From positions 1-54,813 of the forward strand of contig JAFMBM010000014.1 in assembly GCA_017858515.1 (NCBI GenBank): a stretch of DNA of 54,813 bases. Reading direction: 5' to 3'. Source of the stretch: Cryomorphaceae bacterium (GTDB lineage Bacteria > Bacteroidota > Bacteroidia > Flavobacteriales > Schleiferiaceae). The notes below the pieces were generated by a model. The model had not been told where the DNA came from. It saw only the letters and a list, made by a program, of their open reading frames with translations, and made no database searches. The translations under genes were made by a program, and so were the position numbers. This document shows positions 24,702 through 34,317 of the stretch, piece after piece (positions within the stretch are counted from its first letter, which is position 1; every line of letters starts with the position of its first letter).

Positions 24702-27092
24702 TCACTGAATAGGATCTACATCAACTATAATTCGAATTCCTTTTAAAAAAGAGGCATTCTTCTCGTCAAGGAACAAAGAATTCAGCACTTTTTTGTAGTC
24801 GGAAGGATTGTGCTCCATTGGAATTTTAAGCAAAAACTGTCGTAGGTATTGATTCTTCAACCTTCCAACACTGGGTTCTTCAGGACCGAGAACAATCTGG
24901 CCAAATCGATGCAGCAATTGAATTCCTAGCTCTCGGCTGCTGTTCTGCACTTTGGCCACTTCTTTATGGCCCAAAGTAATGCGAATGAGGCGAGAGAAAG
25001 GTGGATAAGAAAAAGTGCGCCTTTGCCAAAGTTCTCGTTGATAGATGGATTCGAAATTATAATCTCGAAGATTCTTTAGGAGCTCGTGCGTTTTGTTTTT
25101 CGTTTGCACCAACACCTTACCAGGCGCCATTCCCCTTCCAGCCCTACCTGCTACTTGGGCAATTAATTGATAGGTTCTCTCGTGATTGCGGAAATCGGGA
25201 AAGCTCAACAATGAGTCGGCGGAGATTACTCCTACGAGGCCTACATTCTTGAAATCAAGTCCTTTGGTTACCATTTGCGTACCGATGAGAATACGGCTCT
25301 CCTGTTTTTCAAAGCGATCGAAAATCTTCTGCAGACTGTTTTTATTTCGAGTAGAATCTACATCCATCCGATCGATACCTATAGTAGGAAAGAGTTCTTG
25401 AATGCGTTGTTCTATCCTTTGGGTACCCAATCCTTCAATGGAAATATTGAGCGATTTACACGATTGACATCTACCGGAATAGGCTTCTCTATATCCGCAA
25501 TAATGACATTTAAGGGAGTGATTGTATTTGTGGTATGAAAGGCCAATATCGCATTGATGGCATTGAGCCGTATGCCCACAATCAGAGCAAACCACGAAGG
25601 GTGAGAATCCGCGTCTGTTTTGAAAAAGAATGATTTGCTCTCCTCTTTCTAAGGTAAGTCGCATCTCGCTGATAAGCGCTTCGCTCAATCCTTCCTCCTC
25701 AGACTGCAGTTTACGCGTATCTACTAACTCGATGCTAGGCATGGGTCTATCATTGAAACGCTTGAGTAGTTTAACCCAGCCAAATTTCCTTTCCTTGGCC
25801 GAAGCGTAGAGTTCTAAGGAGGGTGTAGCGGAGCCTAGAAGGATGGGGATCTCAAGGCTTCTTGCCAAAAACACGGCAGAGTCTCTAGCATGGTATCGAG
25901 GAGCGGGATCTTGCTGTTTGTAACTAGGCTCATGTTCTTCATCTACCAAGATCAGCTGGAGATTTTTAAAAGGCAAGAGAAGAGCAGAGCGAGCACCCAG
26001 AACCAATACAGAACGGCCTTCGGCTATGTGTTTCCAGGCCTCGGTTCTCCGGTAATCATTGAGTTGAGAGTGATAGACCAAAACTTGCTCGCCAAAATGC
26101 CGCTGCATTCTCAGAATCATCTGAGTGGTTAAAGCAATTTCGGGCATTAGGAATAGAGCTTGTCCCTTATTTTCCAATACCTCTTCTATCAGATAGCTAT
26201 AAATTTCAGTCTTTCCAGAGGAGGTAACACCTTGAAGAAGAACTGGCTTTTTCTGTTTGAAGTACGCTCTAATTTCAGTTATGGCTTTCTGCTGATCTTC
26301 CGTTAACGCATACAGCGGATTTCCGCTGTTCTTCGTTGCCAAGCTAGGATCAATAATGCACTCTTCTAAAAGGCCTTTATCGATTAGGCTTTTTAGCAAA
26401 TTAGACGAATACAGCGAAGGAACGAGCCGGTTTTTCTCAACCCATTCCGCACCTTCCGCCAAGCTTAAGAAAGAAAGCAAGAGCTCTTTTTGCTTCGGAG
26501 CCCGGCTGTTGTCGAGAAAGTGAATGAGACTTTCTTCGCCTTTATTCTCAGGAATCCGGAGAACTGATATGCCGATTTGTCTTCCTTTTCGATCCCATTT
26601 ATCGAGGAGTTGAATGGCTCCCTTTCGAACCAGTTCCTGGAGCTTTTTCATTGAAAAGCCAGAGCCGAACGAAGAAACCCAATCGGATAGAGGAATTCCT
26701 TGAAGGGGCAATGGGGGAAGCGCTTCTTCAAATTGCTCGTATTCCATTCCTCGTCCAATGAGAAGCGTAGTGTCTAACTTTAATCCGGCAGGAAGCGCCG
26801 CGGTTGCGACCTCGCTTGGGAAGCAATAGTAGTAGCGACTAATCCAAAGCCAGAAATCGAGAATTTTAGAAGGGATGGGCTCAAATTCATCCAAAACTTC
26901 TTGGATGAATTTGGTCTCAAACTCTGGTTTGTCGGTAGAAAGAGAAAGTACAATTCCTGTGTAGTACTTGCGTTTTCCAACTTGCACAACAACCAAGGAG
27001 CCCATATGCAAACTGTCTTCCAATTCCTCTGGAACAGAATAGCTTAGAGGGGTAGATAAATAAAGAGGAAGTATGACTTCCGCGTACATCAA
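24702..27092 (-). CDS. priA: Primosomal helicase PriA
   Basis: 796 residues, a full-length PriA. The N-terminal DNA-binding domain starts MYAEVILPLYLSTPLSY. The helicase core shows GVTSSGKTEIY (Lys294), DEEHEPSYKQQDPAPRYHARD and GSATPSLE. The zinc module is CSDCGHTAQCHQC with CHYCGY and CQSC (eight Cys); GTQMVTKGLDF and QVAGRAGRG follow. PriA reloads the replication fork helicase at stalled or recombined forks. It overlaps pfkA by 4 nt and so belongs to the operon methyltransferase, pfkA, priA. All helicase motifs and zinc ligands appear intact. Confidence 0.97.
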   Translation of the reverse strand: MMYAEVILPLYLSTPLSYSVPEELEDSLHMGSLVVVQVGKRKYYTGIVLSLSTDKPEFETKFIQEVLDEFEPIPSKILDFWLWISRYYYCFPSEVATAALPAGLKLDTTLLIGRGMEYEQFEEALPPLPLQGIPLSDWVSSFGSGFSMKKLQELVRKGAIQLLDKWDRKGRQIGISVLRIPENKGEESLIHFLDNSRAPKQKELLLSFLSLAEGAEWVEKNRLVPSLYSSNLLKSLIDKGLLEECIIDPSLATKNSGNPLYALTEDQQKAITEIRAYFKQKKPVLLQGVTSSGKTEIYSYLIEEVLENKGQALFLMPEIALTTQMILRMQRHFGEQVLVYHSQLNDYRRTEAWKHIAEGRSVLVLGARSALLLPFKNLQLILVDEEHEPSYKQQDPAPRYHARDSAVFLARSLEIPILLGSATPSLELYASAKERKFGWVKLLKRFNDRPMPSIELVDTRKLQSEEEGLSEALISEMRLTLERGEQIILFQNRRGFSPFVVCSDCGHTAQCHQCDIGLSYHKYNHSLKCHYCGYREAYSGRCQSCKSLNISIEGLGTQRIEQRIQELFPTIGIDRMDVDSTRNKNSLQKIFDRFEKQESRILIGTQMVTKGLDFKNVGLVGVISADSLLSFPDFRNHERTYQLIAQVAGRAGRGMAPGKVLVQTKNKTHELLKNLRDYNFESIYQRELWQRRTFSYPPFSRLIRITLGHKEVAKVQNSSRELGIQLLHRFGQIVLGPEEPSVGRLKNQYLRQFLLKIPMEHNPSDYKKVLNSLFLDEKNASFLKGIRIIVDVDPIQ

Positions 27093-28060
27093 TTGCTTAA
27101 TACGTCGATTAGTTCGAGTAAATAAGGACTGATATCATTATGATGCTTGGTAGCATTTTGGAAAGGAGTAAAGCGCACTTCGTGATTTACAATTCCAACC
27201 ATTTCATCGGTTCTACCAGCCAGCAGCGCATTTACGGCAGAATTGCCCATTCGAGAGCCCAACACTCTGTCGAGAGCACTCGGACTTCCACCTCTTTGTA
27301 AGTGGCCCAATACCGTTACTCGAATATCGTATCTGTTGAATTTTTCTTTCACTTTGTCGGCGACTTGATAGGCACCCCCCGCATCATCGCCCTCAGCGAC
27401 AATTACAATGGCGCTACTCTTTTTCCGCTCCCAACTTCTTTCTAGAAGAGTAATAAGTTCTTTTATATAGGTAACCGTTTCAGGAATGAGAACCGCCTCG
27501 GCACCTGTGGCAATACCACTGCGAAGGGCAATAAATCCAGCATCTCTTCCCATTACCTCAATAATAAACATGCGGTCGTGCGAATTGGCCGTATCTCTAA
27601 TCTTGTCAATCGCTTGAACTACTGTATTCACGGCTGTATCGTAGCCTAGAGTATAATCAGTTCCGTATAGATCATTGTCAATGGTTCCAGGGCAGCCCAT
27701 AACAGGAATGCCGTATTCTTCGCGGAAAACAGCGGCTCCTCTAAAAGAGCCATCTCCACCAATAACAACCAATCCTTCAATGCCGTGTTTCTTCAGGTTT
27801 TCGTAGGCAATTGCCCTTCCTTCTGGAGTCATGAAGCGCTGGCTTCTCGCTGTTTTTAAGATGGTGCCACCTCTTTGGATAATATTGGAAACCGAGTGTG
27901 ATTCCATTTTAACAATATCGCCATCAATCATTCCTTCATAGCCACGGTAGATACCATAGACTTCAAGACCGCTGGCAAGAGCCGTACGCACCACGGCCCG
28001 AATGCAGGCATTCATACCCGGCGAATCGCCCCCAGATGTAAAAACTCCTATTCTTTTCAT
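27089..28060 (-). CDS. pfkA: ATP-dependent 6-phosphofructokinase
   Basis: 323 residues, the canonical bacterial PfkA length. Motifs: GGDSPGMNACIRAVVR (ATP loop), GGDGSFRGA, PGTIDNDLYGTDYTLGYDTA (catalytic Asp in TIDND), EVMGRDAGFIAL and GHLQRGGSPSALDR (fructose-6-phosphate binding). The Gly in GGDGS and the TIDND motif favour ATP rather than PPi as phosphoryl donor. It commits glucose to glycolysis in the cytosol. The start lies 26 nt after the methyltransferase stop, and it overlaps priA by 4 nt. Confidence 0.96.
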   Translation of the reverse strand: MKRIGVFTSGGDSPGMNACIRAVVRTALASGLEVYGIYRGYEGMIDGDIVKMESHSVSNIIQRGGTILKTARSQRFMTPEGRAIAYENLKKHGIEGLVVIGGDGSFRGAAVFREEYGIPVMGCPGTIDNDLYGTDYTLGYDTAVNTVVQAIDKIRDTANSHDRMFIIEVMGRDAGFIALRSGIATGAEAVLIPETVTYIKELITLLERSWERKKSSAIVIVAEGDDAGGAYQVADKVKEKFNRYDIRVTVLGHLQRGGSPSALDRVLGSRMGNSAVNALLAGRTDEMVGIVNHEVRFTPFQNATKHHNDISPYLLELIDVLSN

Positions 28061-28086
28061 TTTTAGTTTTTAATTTATTAAACAAA

Positions 28087-29304
28087 TTATTCTACGCCTA
28101 GATTCTCTTGAACGAAGGCTTTTCTTTCACCGCTAAACATTCTGTATTTTGCCCAATTGCATGGAATATCGCCATTAAAAGTAGCCAATCTCTTTTCAGC
28201 TTTCAAGCCAATAGATTTAACTTCTTGTGGAGAGATAATCCAAGCATCCCAACCTGAAAAGTGCTGTTTCAATCGATCTCCAATATGCGAGAAGAATTCA
28301 ATTTCGGGCAGCTCCATTTTTTTGCCATAGGGAGGATTAAAAACCATTATTCCCTTTTTCAATTCACTGAAGTCGTGCTCAAAGAAATCGGCTTGCTCTA
28401 TCCGAATAAACTCATCTAAGCCGGCATTTCGTATATTTTCTCTTGCCTTTTCTACCATCCCCATGCGTTTATCGAAACCGATTACGGGCATGCGGAGATC
28501 GCGAATACGATCTAATCTACTTTCGCGAATTTTAAGGAAAAGCTCTTCATCGTAGTTCTTCCACTTCATAAAGGCAAAGTCGGAGCGGAAGGTGGCGGGT
28601 GGAATATCCAAGGCAATTAAAGTAGCCTCAATCAATAGGGTTCCCGATCCGCACATGGGATCCATCAGGGCTACTTCGCCCTTCCAGCCTGTGTGCAGCA
28701 TTAATCCCGCGGCAAGGGTTTCGTTAAGGGGTGCCACTCCAACATCTTTCCGATACCCCCTTTTGTATAAAGGATCTCCAGAAGAGTCTACAGATATAAA
28801 AACCTGATTTTCGGCAATCATGAGATCAATTAAGATATCTGCATCCTCTTTGTCTACAGAAGGGCGCTTGCCGGTATTTTCTTTGAAGTAGTCTACAAGA
28901 GCATCTTTAAGCCGCAAAGCCGCAAACTGCCCATGACTAAAAATCTCTGAGTTTACCGTGAAATTGATAGAAAAAGTATCGTGAATGCTGAGATAATCAC
29001 TCCATTGAATGCGCTTGGCCTCATCGTAGAGCATGTCTGTAGAATCGGCTATAAAGTGCTTAATGGGTTGAAGAATGCGCAAAGCCGATCTCAATCCTAA
29101 GTTGGCTTTGTACAAAAAACCTAAATCGCCCGAAAAGCGAACTGATCTGCCCTTAGGTTCTACATTTCTAGCGCCTAATTGCTTTAATTCTTTTGCCAAG
29201 ATTTCTTCAAATCCAGCAAAAGTTTTGGCAATAAATTGAAGATCGGTATTTTCTTCTTCCGTTTTGAAGAAGTCTTTACTAGGCATGAAAACACGTTTGG
29301 CCAT
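28087..29304 (-). CDS. THUMP-domain class I RNA methyltransferase (RlmL N-terminal-like)
   Basis: 405 residues. An N-terminal THUMP RNA-binding domain (about 20-170, FAGFEEILAKELKQLGA..) is followed by a Rossmann methyltransferase with MDPMCGSGTLLIEA (SAM motif I, ~215-228), FDKRMGMVEKARENI and the N-methyltransferase motif FNPPYGKK (about 317-324). The arrangement matches the RlmL/YpsC family that makes m2G in 23S rRNA; the second, RlmK-like domain of E. coli RlmL is absent. It heads the pfkA-priA operon, with an exact TAnnTTTG box 84 nt upstream. RNA target and position are inferred from the family only. Confidence 0.9.
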   Translation of the reverse strand: MAKRVFMPSKDFFKTEEENTDLQFIAKTFAGFEEILAKELKQLGARNVEPKGRSVRFSGDLGFLYKANLGLRSALRILQPIKHFIADSTDMLYDEAKRIQWSDYLSIHDTFSINFTVNSEIFSHGQFAALRLKDALVDYFKENTGKRPSVDKEDADILIDLMIAENQVFISVDSSGDPLYKRGYRKDVGVAPLNETLAAGLMLHTGWKGEVALMDPMCGSGTLLIEATLIALDIPPATFRSDFAFMKWKNYDEELFLKIRESRLDRIRDLRMPVIGFDKRMGMVEKARENIRNAGLDEFIRIEQADFFEHDFSELKKGIMVFNPPYGKKMELPEIEFFSHIGDRLKQHFSGWDAWIISPQEVKSIGLKAEKRLATFNGDIPCNWAKYRMFSGERKAFVQENLGVE

Positions 29305-29387
29305 GGGAAAAAAAGACTAGAGCCAGATGATTTAGTGCAGAGGAACAGTCCCTCTTGCAGCACATTGGCTTAATTTATATTGCCTTG

Positions 29388-29395
29388 CAAAGGTA
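29388..29395 (-). promoter_or_regulatory. TAnnTTTG -7 box of the methyltransferase-pfkA-priA operon
   Basis: Minus-strand TACCTTTG, an exact match, lies 83 nt upstream of the ATG at 29304. A TTTGG triplet is found on the same strand about 14 nt further upstream, closer than the usual -33 spacing. Confidence 0.65.
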
Positions 29396-29500
29396 TAGGA
29401 AGCGATTCCAAACTCATACTACCCTTCTGTTCAATTCTCAGTTTAGAATACGGAGGAACCCTAGAAAAGATGAGGCATCAAATACCTTAGTTTTGGCGAT

Positions 29501-31279
29501 ATGAACACTGCTTCTTTTGTGGCCATCGATTGGTTCATTATAATAGCCTATTTGGTCTTCGCTTTGGGCGTTGGATTCTATTTTAGAAAAAGGGCCTCAA
29601 AAAATTTATCGGAGTTTCTTTTAGGTGGAAGGAGTCTTCCCTGGTACTTAGCAGGAATGAGTATGGTGGCTACCACTTTTGCCGCCGACACTCCTTTGTG
29701 GGTTACCGAAAAGGTAGCGCAACACGGGATCTCTGGAAACTGGCTTTGGTGGAATATGCTCATAGGAGGGATGTTAACGACCTTCTTTTTTGCCAAAAAC
29801 TGGCGCAAGGCAGGAGTACTAACTGAATTGGAATTCTTAGAATTGCGCTACGGAGGAAAGCCAGCCCAGTGGCTGAGAGGCATTCGCTCTGTCTATCTTG
29901 GAGTCTTTCTGAATGTTATCATCATTGGCTGGGTAAACAAAGCCATGATTATTATTCTCAGTGTTTTCTTCGACATTCCTTCCACCCAAGCCTTCTGGTT
30001 GGTGATGCTTCTGATGGCCTTTGTTGCTGTCTACAGCAGTTTGTCGGGTTTGTTGGGAATTGCCATTACCGACTCTGTGCAATTTGTTATTGCCATGACT
30101 GGCTCTATTGCGCTCGCATATTGGGTGTTACACGATCCTAGAATTGGAGGCTTAACAGGACTTAAAGATCAGCTGCCCGCATGGCGCTTTCATTTCTTTC
30201 CAGAAATTAATTCGGTGAGCTCGGGCATCGGCACTTTTAGTATCACTCTCAGTGCCTTTTTGAGTTATTTTGTTATTCAATGGTGGGCGAGCTGGTATCC
30301 GGGCAATGAGCCTGGTGGTGGAGGTTATATCTCTCAGCGTATGATGAGTGCCAAAACAGAAAAAGATGCCGTTTATGCTTCGCTCTTTTTCCAAATTGCG
30401 CATCACGCCCTTCGTCCTTGGCCCTGGATTATTGTGGCTCTTGCCTCTCTGGTTTTATATCCACACTTAGCGGTAGAGCAAGCGGCAAATGGCTATGTAC
30501 AAGTTATGCGCGACATTTTGCCAGCGGGTTGGAAGGGCTTACTCTTTATTGCCTTTCTTTCGGCCTATATGAGTACCATAAGCACTCAGCTCAATTGGGG
30601 TGCGGGTTATCTAGCCAATGATTTGTACGGAAGGTTTATACTAAAAACAGCCGACTCTGCTTTACGAGATAAGCTATTGGTTAGAGCCTCCAAGGTGGGA
30701 ACCGTATTGTTGATGCTATTGGCTATTCCAGTTACGGCTTCCATTGGTACCATAGATAGTGCTGCCCAATTCTTAATCGGATGTGGCGCTGGCTTAGGTT
30801 TGGTGTTGATTCTTCGTTGGTATTGGTGGCGAATTAACGCTTGGAGCGAAATAGCGGCAACGCTTATCCCCATTCTGGGAATGCTTGCAGGTAAGTTCTT
30901 TTTTGAGCCGCACTATGGAGAATCTTGGATTCTTGCAAACGGTACTTTTTATTTTACGGTGGGAATTACTACTCTAGGTTGGCTGATAGTTACCTACTTA
31001 ACAAAACCAGAGCCCAGCGCTGTTTTACAGTCTTTCTACAGCCGAGTAGAGCCTAAAGGACGTTGGAAGGGCATGGGATATGGAGCCCAGAATACCTTTG
31101 ATTTTAGATTGTTGGAAGCTTGGTTGTATGCTGTTGTCTTTACCTATGGCTGCCTCTTTTTTATGGGCTATCTTCTTTTTGGTGAAACGCTTCAATGGGT
31201 ATTAACCCTTTTAGTTTGCCTTGTTAGCGGTGGTTTGCTATGGAGGGGTTTTAGGCAAGGTCGTTATGATGGACTTTGA
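29501..31279 (+). CDS. Sodium:solute symporter family protein
   Basis: 592 residues with about 13-14 membrane helices and the SSS family N terminus (DWFIIIAYLVFALGVGFYFRKRASKN.., FLLGGRSLPWYLAGMSMVATTFAADTP). The segment SAYMSTISTQLNWGAGYLANDLYGRF is the conserved TM8 region whose Ser/Thr help form the Na2 site. It belongs to a Bacteroidota branch of the family whose substrate cannot be predicted. TACCTTAG lies 10 nt upstream of ATG 29501 as a possible -7 box. Its end overlaps the TauE/SafE gene, which begins a run of four overlapping genes. Confidence 0.9.
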   Translation: MNTASFVAIDWFIIIAYLVFALGVGFYFRKRASKNLSEFLLGGRSLPWYLAGMSMVATTFAADTPLWVTEKVAQHGISGNWLWWNMLIGGMLTTFFFAKNWRKAGVLTELEFLELRYGGKPAQWLRGIRSVYLGVFLNVIIIGWVNKAMIIILSVFFDIPSTQAFWLVMLLMAFVAVYSSLSGLLGIAITDSVQFVIAMTGSIALAYWVLHDPRIGGLTGLKDQLPAWRFHFFPEINSVSSGIGTFSITLSAFLSYFVIQWWASWYPGNEPGGGGYISQRMMSAKTEKDAVYASLFFQIAHHALRPWPWIIVALASLVLYPHLAVEQAANGYVQVMRDILPAGWKGLLFIAFLSAYMSTISTQLNWGAGYLANDLYGRFILKTADSALRDKLLVRASKVGTVLLMLLAIPVTASIGTIDSAAQFLIGCGAGLGLVLILRWYWWRINAWSEIAATLIPILGMLAGKFFFEPHYGESWILANGTFYFTVGITTLGWLIVTYLTKPEPSAVLQSFYSRVEPKGRWKGMGYGAQNTFDFRLLEAWLYAVVFTYGCLFFMGYLLFGETLQWVLTLLVCLVSGGLLWRGFRQGRYDGL

Positions 31280-32063
31280 TATAAGCGCTTGGGGTTATGT
31301 GGCCCTGGTAGTGGGTGGTGTGGCAGCGGGAATCATAAATACCCTGGCAGGCAACGGCTCAGCCATTACTTTAAGTATTATGCTTTTTTTGGGTTTGCCT
31401 GCTGGTTGGGCCAATGCAACCAATCGGATTGGAGTGGTTTTCCAAACTATAACGGCGGTAGTTAGTGTCAGAAAAATGAGAGGAGCGACCCAATTATTTA
31501 AAGAAACGCGCTTCCTTTTCTGGCCTTCTATTCTTGGCTCAGCCATAGGTGCTTGGTTGGCAGGGAGAATAGAAGACAATGGACTGGTCTACTTCATTGG
31601 CTTTATTATGATTCTGTTGTTGGCTACTTTGTTTTTAAATCCCAAGCGTTGGTCTCTAGAAACCGATAGAAGCAAGAAAAAGAAAACCAATTTATTGGCC
31701 TTTCTATTTTTCTTAATTGGCCTTTATGCAGGATTTATTCAAATGGGAATTGGGATAATGATGCTGGCGGCTCTAGTATTATATTCTCGATACAGCCTTG
31801 TGGATGCCAATATTGTTAAACTACAAATGGCCTTAATATTTGGCATTCCCTCCTTTTTTGTGTTTTTGTTTAGTGGTAAAATGCACTGGCCTTCGGGTAT
31901 AGCACTTGCTTTCGGTCAAAGTCTGGGAGCTTGGATCAGTGGAAGGTATTTGCTCAGCCATCCAAGTGCGGGCAAATGGATTCGCATTTTGCTTATAATT
32001 ATACTCTCTGTGGCAATCCTCAGCATCTTTGGTATTTTTGATTTCTTAAGCAAACTCTTTTGA
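31266..32063 (+). CDS. TauE/SafE family permease
   Basis: 265 residues from ATG 31266 (ATG 31269 equally possible; a TTG at 31221 would bury too much of the upstream gene). About eight membrane helices form two half repeats, with GGVAAGIINTLAGNGSAITL near the N terminus, the family's hallmark first repeat, and GLYAGFIQMGIGIMMLAAL opening the second. TauE/SafE proteins export sulfite, sulfoacetate or other small organic anions. It overlaps the symporter by 14 nt and the methyltransferase by 4 nt. The direction of transport and the substrate are unknown. Confidence 0.85.
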   Translation: MMDFDISAWGYVALVVGGVAAGIINTLAGNGSAITLSIMLFLGLPAGWANATNRIGVVFQTITAVVSVRKMRGATQLFKETRFLFWPSILGSAIGAWLAGRIEDNGLVYFIGFIMILLLATLFLNPKRWSLETDRSKKKKTNLLAFLFFLIGLYAGFIQMGIGIMMLAALVLYSRYSLVDANIVKLQMALIFGIPSFFVFLFSGKMHWPSGIALAFGQSLGAWISGRYLLSHPSAGKWIRILLIIILSVAILSIFGIFDFLSKLF

Positions 32064-32785
32064 AAGACTGGTACGAGCAATGGTTCGACACCGATTACTA
32101 CCATTATCTGTACAGCCATCGTGATGAAGCGGAGGCAGAGGCTTTTCTCTTGTTGCTGAAAAGTAGGTTGAGAACGGGTCCTAAGGCTTTAGATGTGGCA
32201 TGTGGAAGGGGAAGGCATTCGGTTATATTGCACCAACTCGGATATGATGTCACTGGTTTAGATCTTTCAGCAAAGAACATTGCCTTTGCAAAAAAGGAAG
32301 AGCGGCAAGGTCTTCAGTTTGTTGAAGGCGATATGCTGAAGGACATTCCCGAACACACCTACGATTTTATTGTCAATCTCTTTACAAGTTTTGGTTATCT
32401 CGAAAACAAAGAACACGATCAGGCGGCTTTGGCTTCTATGTTAAAAGGATTGAGGAAGGGAGGCGTTTTGGTACTTGATTATCTGAATGCTACCACAGCG
32501 AGAAAAACAGTAGAAAGAGGACAAGAGAGTAGCCTGATGAATGCAGGTATTCAATTTAGTTGGAAGAAGAGGATTCAAGGCGATTGCATCTGCAAAGAAA
32601 TCAGTGTGTTGGATGGAGATCGATTGCGGATTTACAACGAATCGGTGCGCTTGCACAGCCTTGAAGATTTCAAGCAAATGGCAACAGAGCTCAACGCCTC
32701 AATATTGTATACTTTCGGAAATTACTTTTTAGAACCCTTCGATCCGGAAAAATCCGATCGTCTTATCCTATTTTTCTCTGCATGA
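32060..32785 (+). CDS. Class I SAM-dependent methyltransferase
   Basis: 241 residues from TTG 32060 (KDWYEQWFDTDYYHYLYSHRDE..). SAM-binding motif I is ALDVACGRGRHSVIL (~49-63), followed by GYDVTGLDLS and VEGDML, then YDFIVNLFTSFGYL as motif IV. It belongs to the Methyltransf_11/25-like group of small cytosolic enzymes; the substrate cannot be told. The start overlaps the TauE/SafE stop (TTGA) and the stop overlaps the ZIP gene (ATGA), so these are translationally coupled. Confidence 0.87.
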   Translation: MKDWYEQWFDTDYYHYLYSHRDEAEAEAFLLLLKSRLRTGPKALDVACGRGRHSVILHQLGYDVTGLDLSAKNIAFAKKEERQGLQFVEGDMLKDIPEHTYDFIVNLFTSFGYLENKEHDQAALASMLKGLRKGGVLVLDYLNATTARKTVERGQESSLMNAGIQFSWKKRIQGDCICKEISVLDGDRLRIYNESVRLHSLEDFKQMATELNASILYTFGNYFLEPFDPEKSDRLILFFSA

Positions 32786-33486
32786 ATGCACTTTTACTTT
32801 TCGCGGTAATTATGGTAGGCTATGCTTTTGCAAGAGTGGTTAAATCTTCCAACCCTCAGGTTCTGAGGTTGGTGCTTACCTTCAGCGGAGCTTTTCTATT
32901 TGCCGTTGCTATTTTCGATTTGCTTCCTGGATTGTACGAGGGCGAACATTCGCATACCGTGGGCTTATGGATTATGTTGGGCTTTCTTCTTCAACTAGGA
33001 TTGGAATTGCTGTCGAAAGGAGTGGAACATGGCCATCGGCATATTGAAGGATTGGCAAAAGGCAAGGCTCCTTGGGCCTTGTTGGCAGGACTTTATTTGC
33101 ACGCACTCTTAGAGTCAATGCCTATTGGTGCTCAACCCGGCAGTCCTACGGCCATAAGCCTTACTCGAGCGATTGCTTTGCACAGTTTTCCAATAGCCTT
33201 CGTCTTCTATACCTTATTAAAGAATTTAGCGATCTCTGAAAGAGGAATCTTTTTCTATTTATTCGGATTCGCCATTATGGCTCCCTTGGGAATTTATCTA
33301 GCCGGAAACTTGAGTTTCTTAGTAGATTCTCAAAAAGAACTTACGGCCCTTACTATGGGTGTTTTTCTCCATATTTCCACTACTATTTTGTTTGAAAGCT
33401 CCAAAGGGCATGCTTTTAATATAATGAAGTTTGGCTCTATTTTGCTGGCCATTGGCTTGGCCTATTTCGGACATTCGCACGGATAA
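32782..33486 (+). CDS. ZIP-family metal transporter
   Basis: 234 residues with about seven to eight membrane helices. The His-rich cytoplasmic-type loop GVEHGHRHIEGLAKGK, LHALLESMPIGA and ALHSFPIAFVFY carry the paired metal-binding His/Glu positions of ZIP helices IV and V. LHISTTILFES comes next, and GHSHG ends the protein. The family moves zinc or other divalent metals into the cytosol. It closes the four-gene operon symporter, TauE, methyltransferase, ZIP, and is followed by 102 nt containing the peroxiredoxin promoter. The metal is not predictable. Confidence 0.85.
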   Translation: MNALLLFAVIMVGYAFARVVKSSNPQVLRLVLTFSGAFLFAVAIFDLLPGLYEGEHSHTVGLWIMLGFLLQLGLELLSKGVEHGHRHIEGLAKGKAPWALLAGLYLHALLESMPIGAQPGSPTAISLTRAIALHSFPIAFVFYTLLKNLAISERGIFFYLFGFAIMAPLGIYLAGNLSFLVDSQKELTALTMGVFLHISTTILFESSKGHAFNIMKFGSILLAIGLAYFGHSHG

Positions 33487-33550
33487 AGTCTAACTATCGC
33501 ATCATAGTATATTCTGAAGAAAAAGCTATTTCATCGCCTACAGAGCACTT

Positions 33551-33558
33551 TATCTTTG
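33551..33558 (+). promoter_or_regulatory. TAnnTTTG -7 box of the peroxiredoxin gene
   Basis: TATCTTTG, an exact match to the consensus, lies 30 nt upstream of ATG 33589. Confidence 0.7.
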
Positions 33559-33588
33559 CATTGTTATTTAATATAAAAACATAGAAAA

Positions 33589-34221
33589 ATGGGTGTATTA
33601 GTTGGTAAGAAAGCGCCGTTGTTTACTGCAGCTGCTGTAATAAACGGAGAAGAGATTGTTGAAGATTTCAGCTTAGATCAGTATTTGGGCAAGAAGATGG
33701 TTATTTTGTTCTTCTATCCTAAAGATTTCACTTTTGTTTGTCCAACCGAACTGCATGCTTTTCAAGCTAAGTTGAAGGAATTTAATAGCAAAGACGTTGA
33801 AATCGTAGGTGTTTCTACCGATACAGAACAAAGTCATTGGGGTTGGTTGCAAATTTCTAAAGATAAAGGTGGAATTGAAGGTGTTACCTATCCTTTGGTA
33901 GCCGATACCAACAAAACCATTTCTACTAATTACGATGTATTGGCAGGTTCGTACTACTACAACGAAAATGACGAGTTGTGTGCTGAAGGCGAAATGATTG
34001 CCTACAGAGGTTTGTTCTTGATAGACAAAGATGGAATGGTTCGTCACCAATTGGTGAATGATTTGCCTTTGGGCCGCAATGTAGACGAGGCCATGAGAAT
34101 GGTAGACGCTTTGCGTTTCTTCGAAGAAAAAGGAGAGGTTTGTCCTGCGAATTGGAGCGAAGGAAAAGATGGAATGAGTGCAACCCACGATGGCGTTGCT
34201 AGTTATTTAGCTTCTCACTAA
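33589..34221 (+). CDS. Typical 2-Cys peroxiredoxin (AhpC/Prx1 type)
   Basis: 210 residues. The peroxidatic Cys51 lies in FYPKDFTFVCPTEL, with the conserved Thr and Pro before it, and the resolving Cys185 in KGEVCPANW near the C terminus. GGIEGVTYPLVADTN and the DGMVRHQLVNDLPLGRN strand are also typical. Reduces H2O2 and organic hydroperoxides at the expense of thioredoxin or AhpF. Cytosolic. It is monocistronic: own TATCTTTG promoter upstream and a strong terminator 22 nt after the stop, consistent with high expression. Together with tpx it gives the window two peroxide-removing systems. Confidence 0.95.
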   Translation: MGVLVGKKAPLFTAAAVINGEEIVEDFSLDQYLGKKMVILFFYPKDFTFVCPTELHAFQAKLKEFNSKDVEIVGVSTDTEQSHWGWLQISKDKGGIEGVTYPLVADTNKTISTNYDVLAGSYYYNENDELCAEGEMIAYRGLFLIDKDGMVRHQLVNDLPLGRNVDEAMRMVDALRFFEEKGEVCPANWSEGKDGMSATHDGVASYLASH

Positions 34222-34243
34222 GTAAAGGGAGAATGGAAAGAGG

Positions 34244-34267
34244 GCCGCCCGAATGGGCGGCTTTTTT
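34244..34267 (+). terminator. Rho-independent terminator
   Basis: GCCGCCC (34244-34250), loop GAAT, GGGCGGC (34255-34261), then TTTTTT. It closes the peroxiredoxin gene. Confidence 0.95.
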
Positions 34268-34317
34268 ATTGAATGTCGTTTTGATGCCAAGACTTTTCTT
34301 TCGTTCGATAAAGTGCG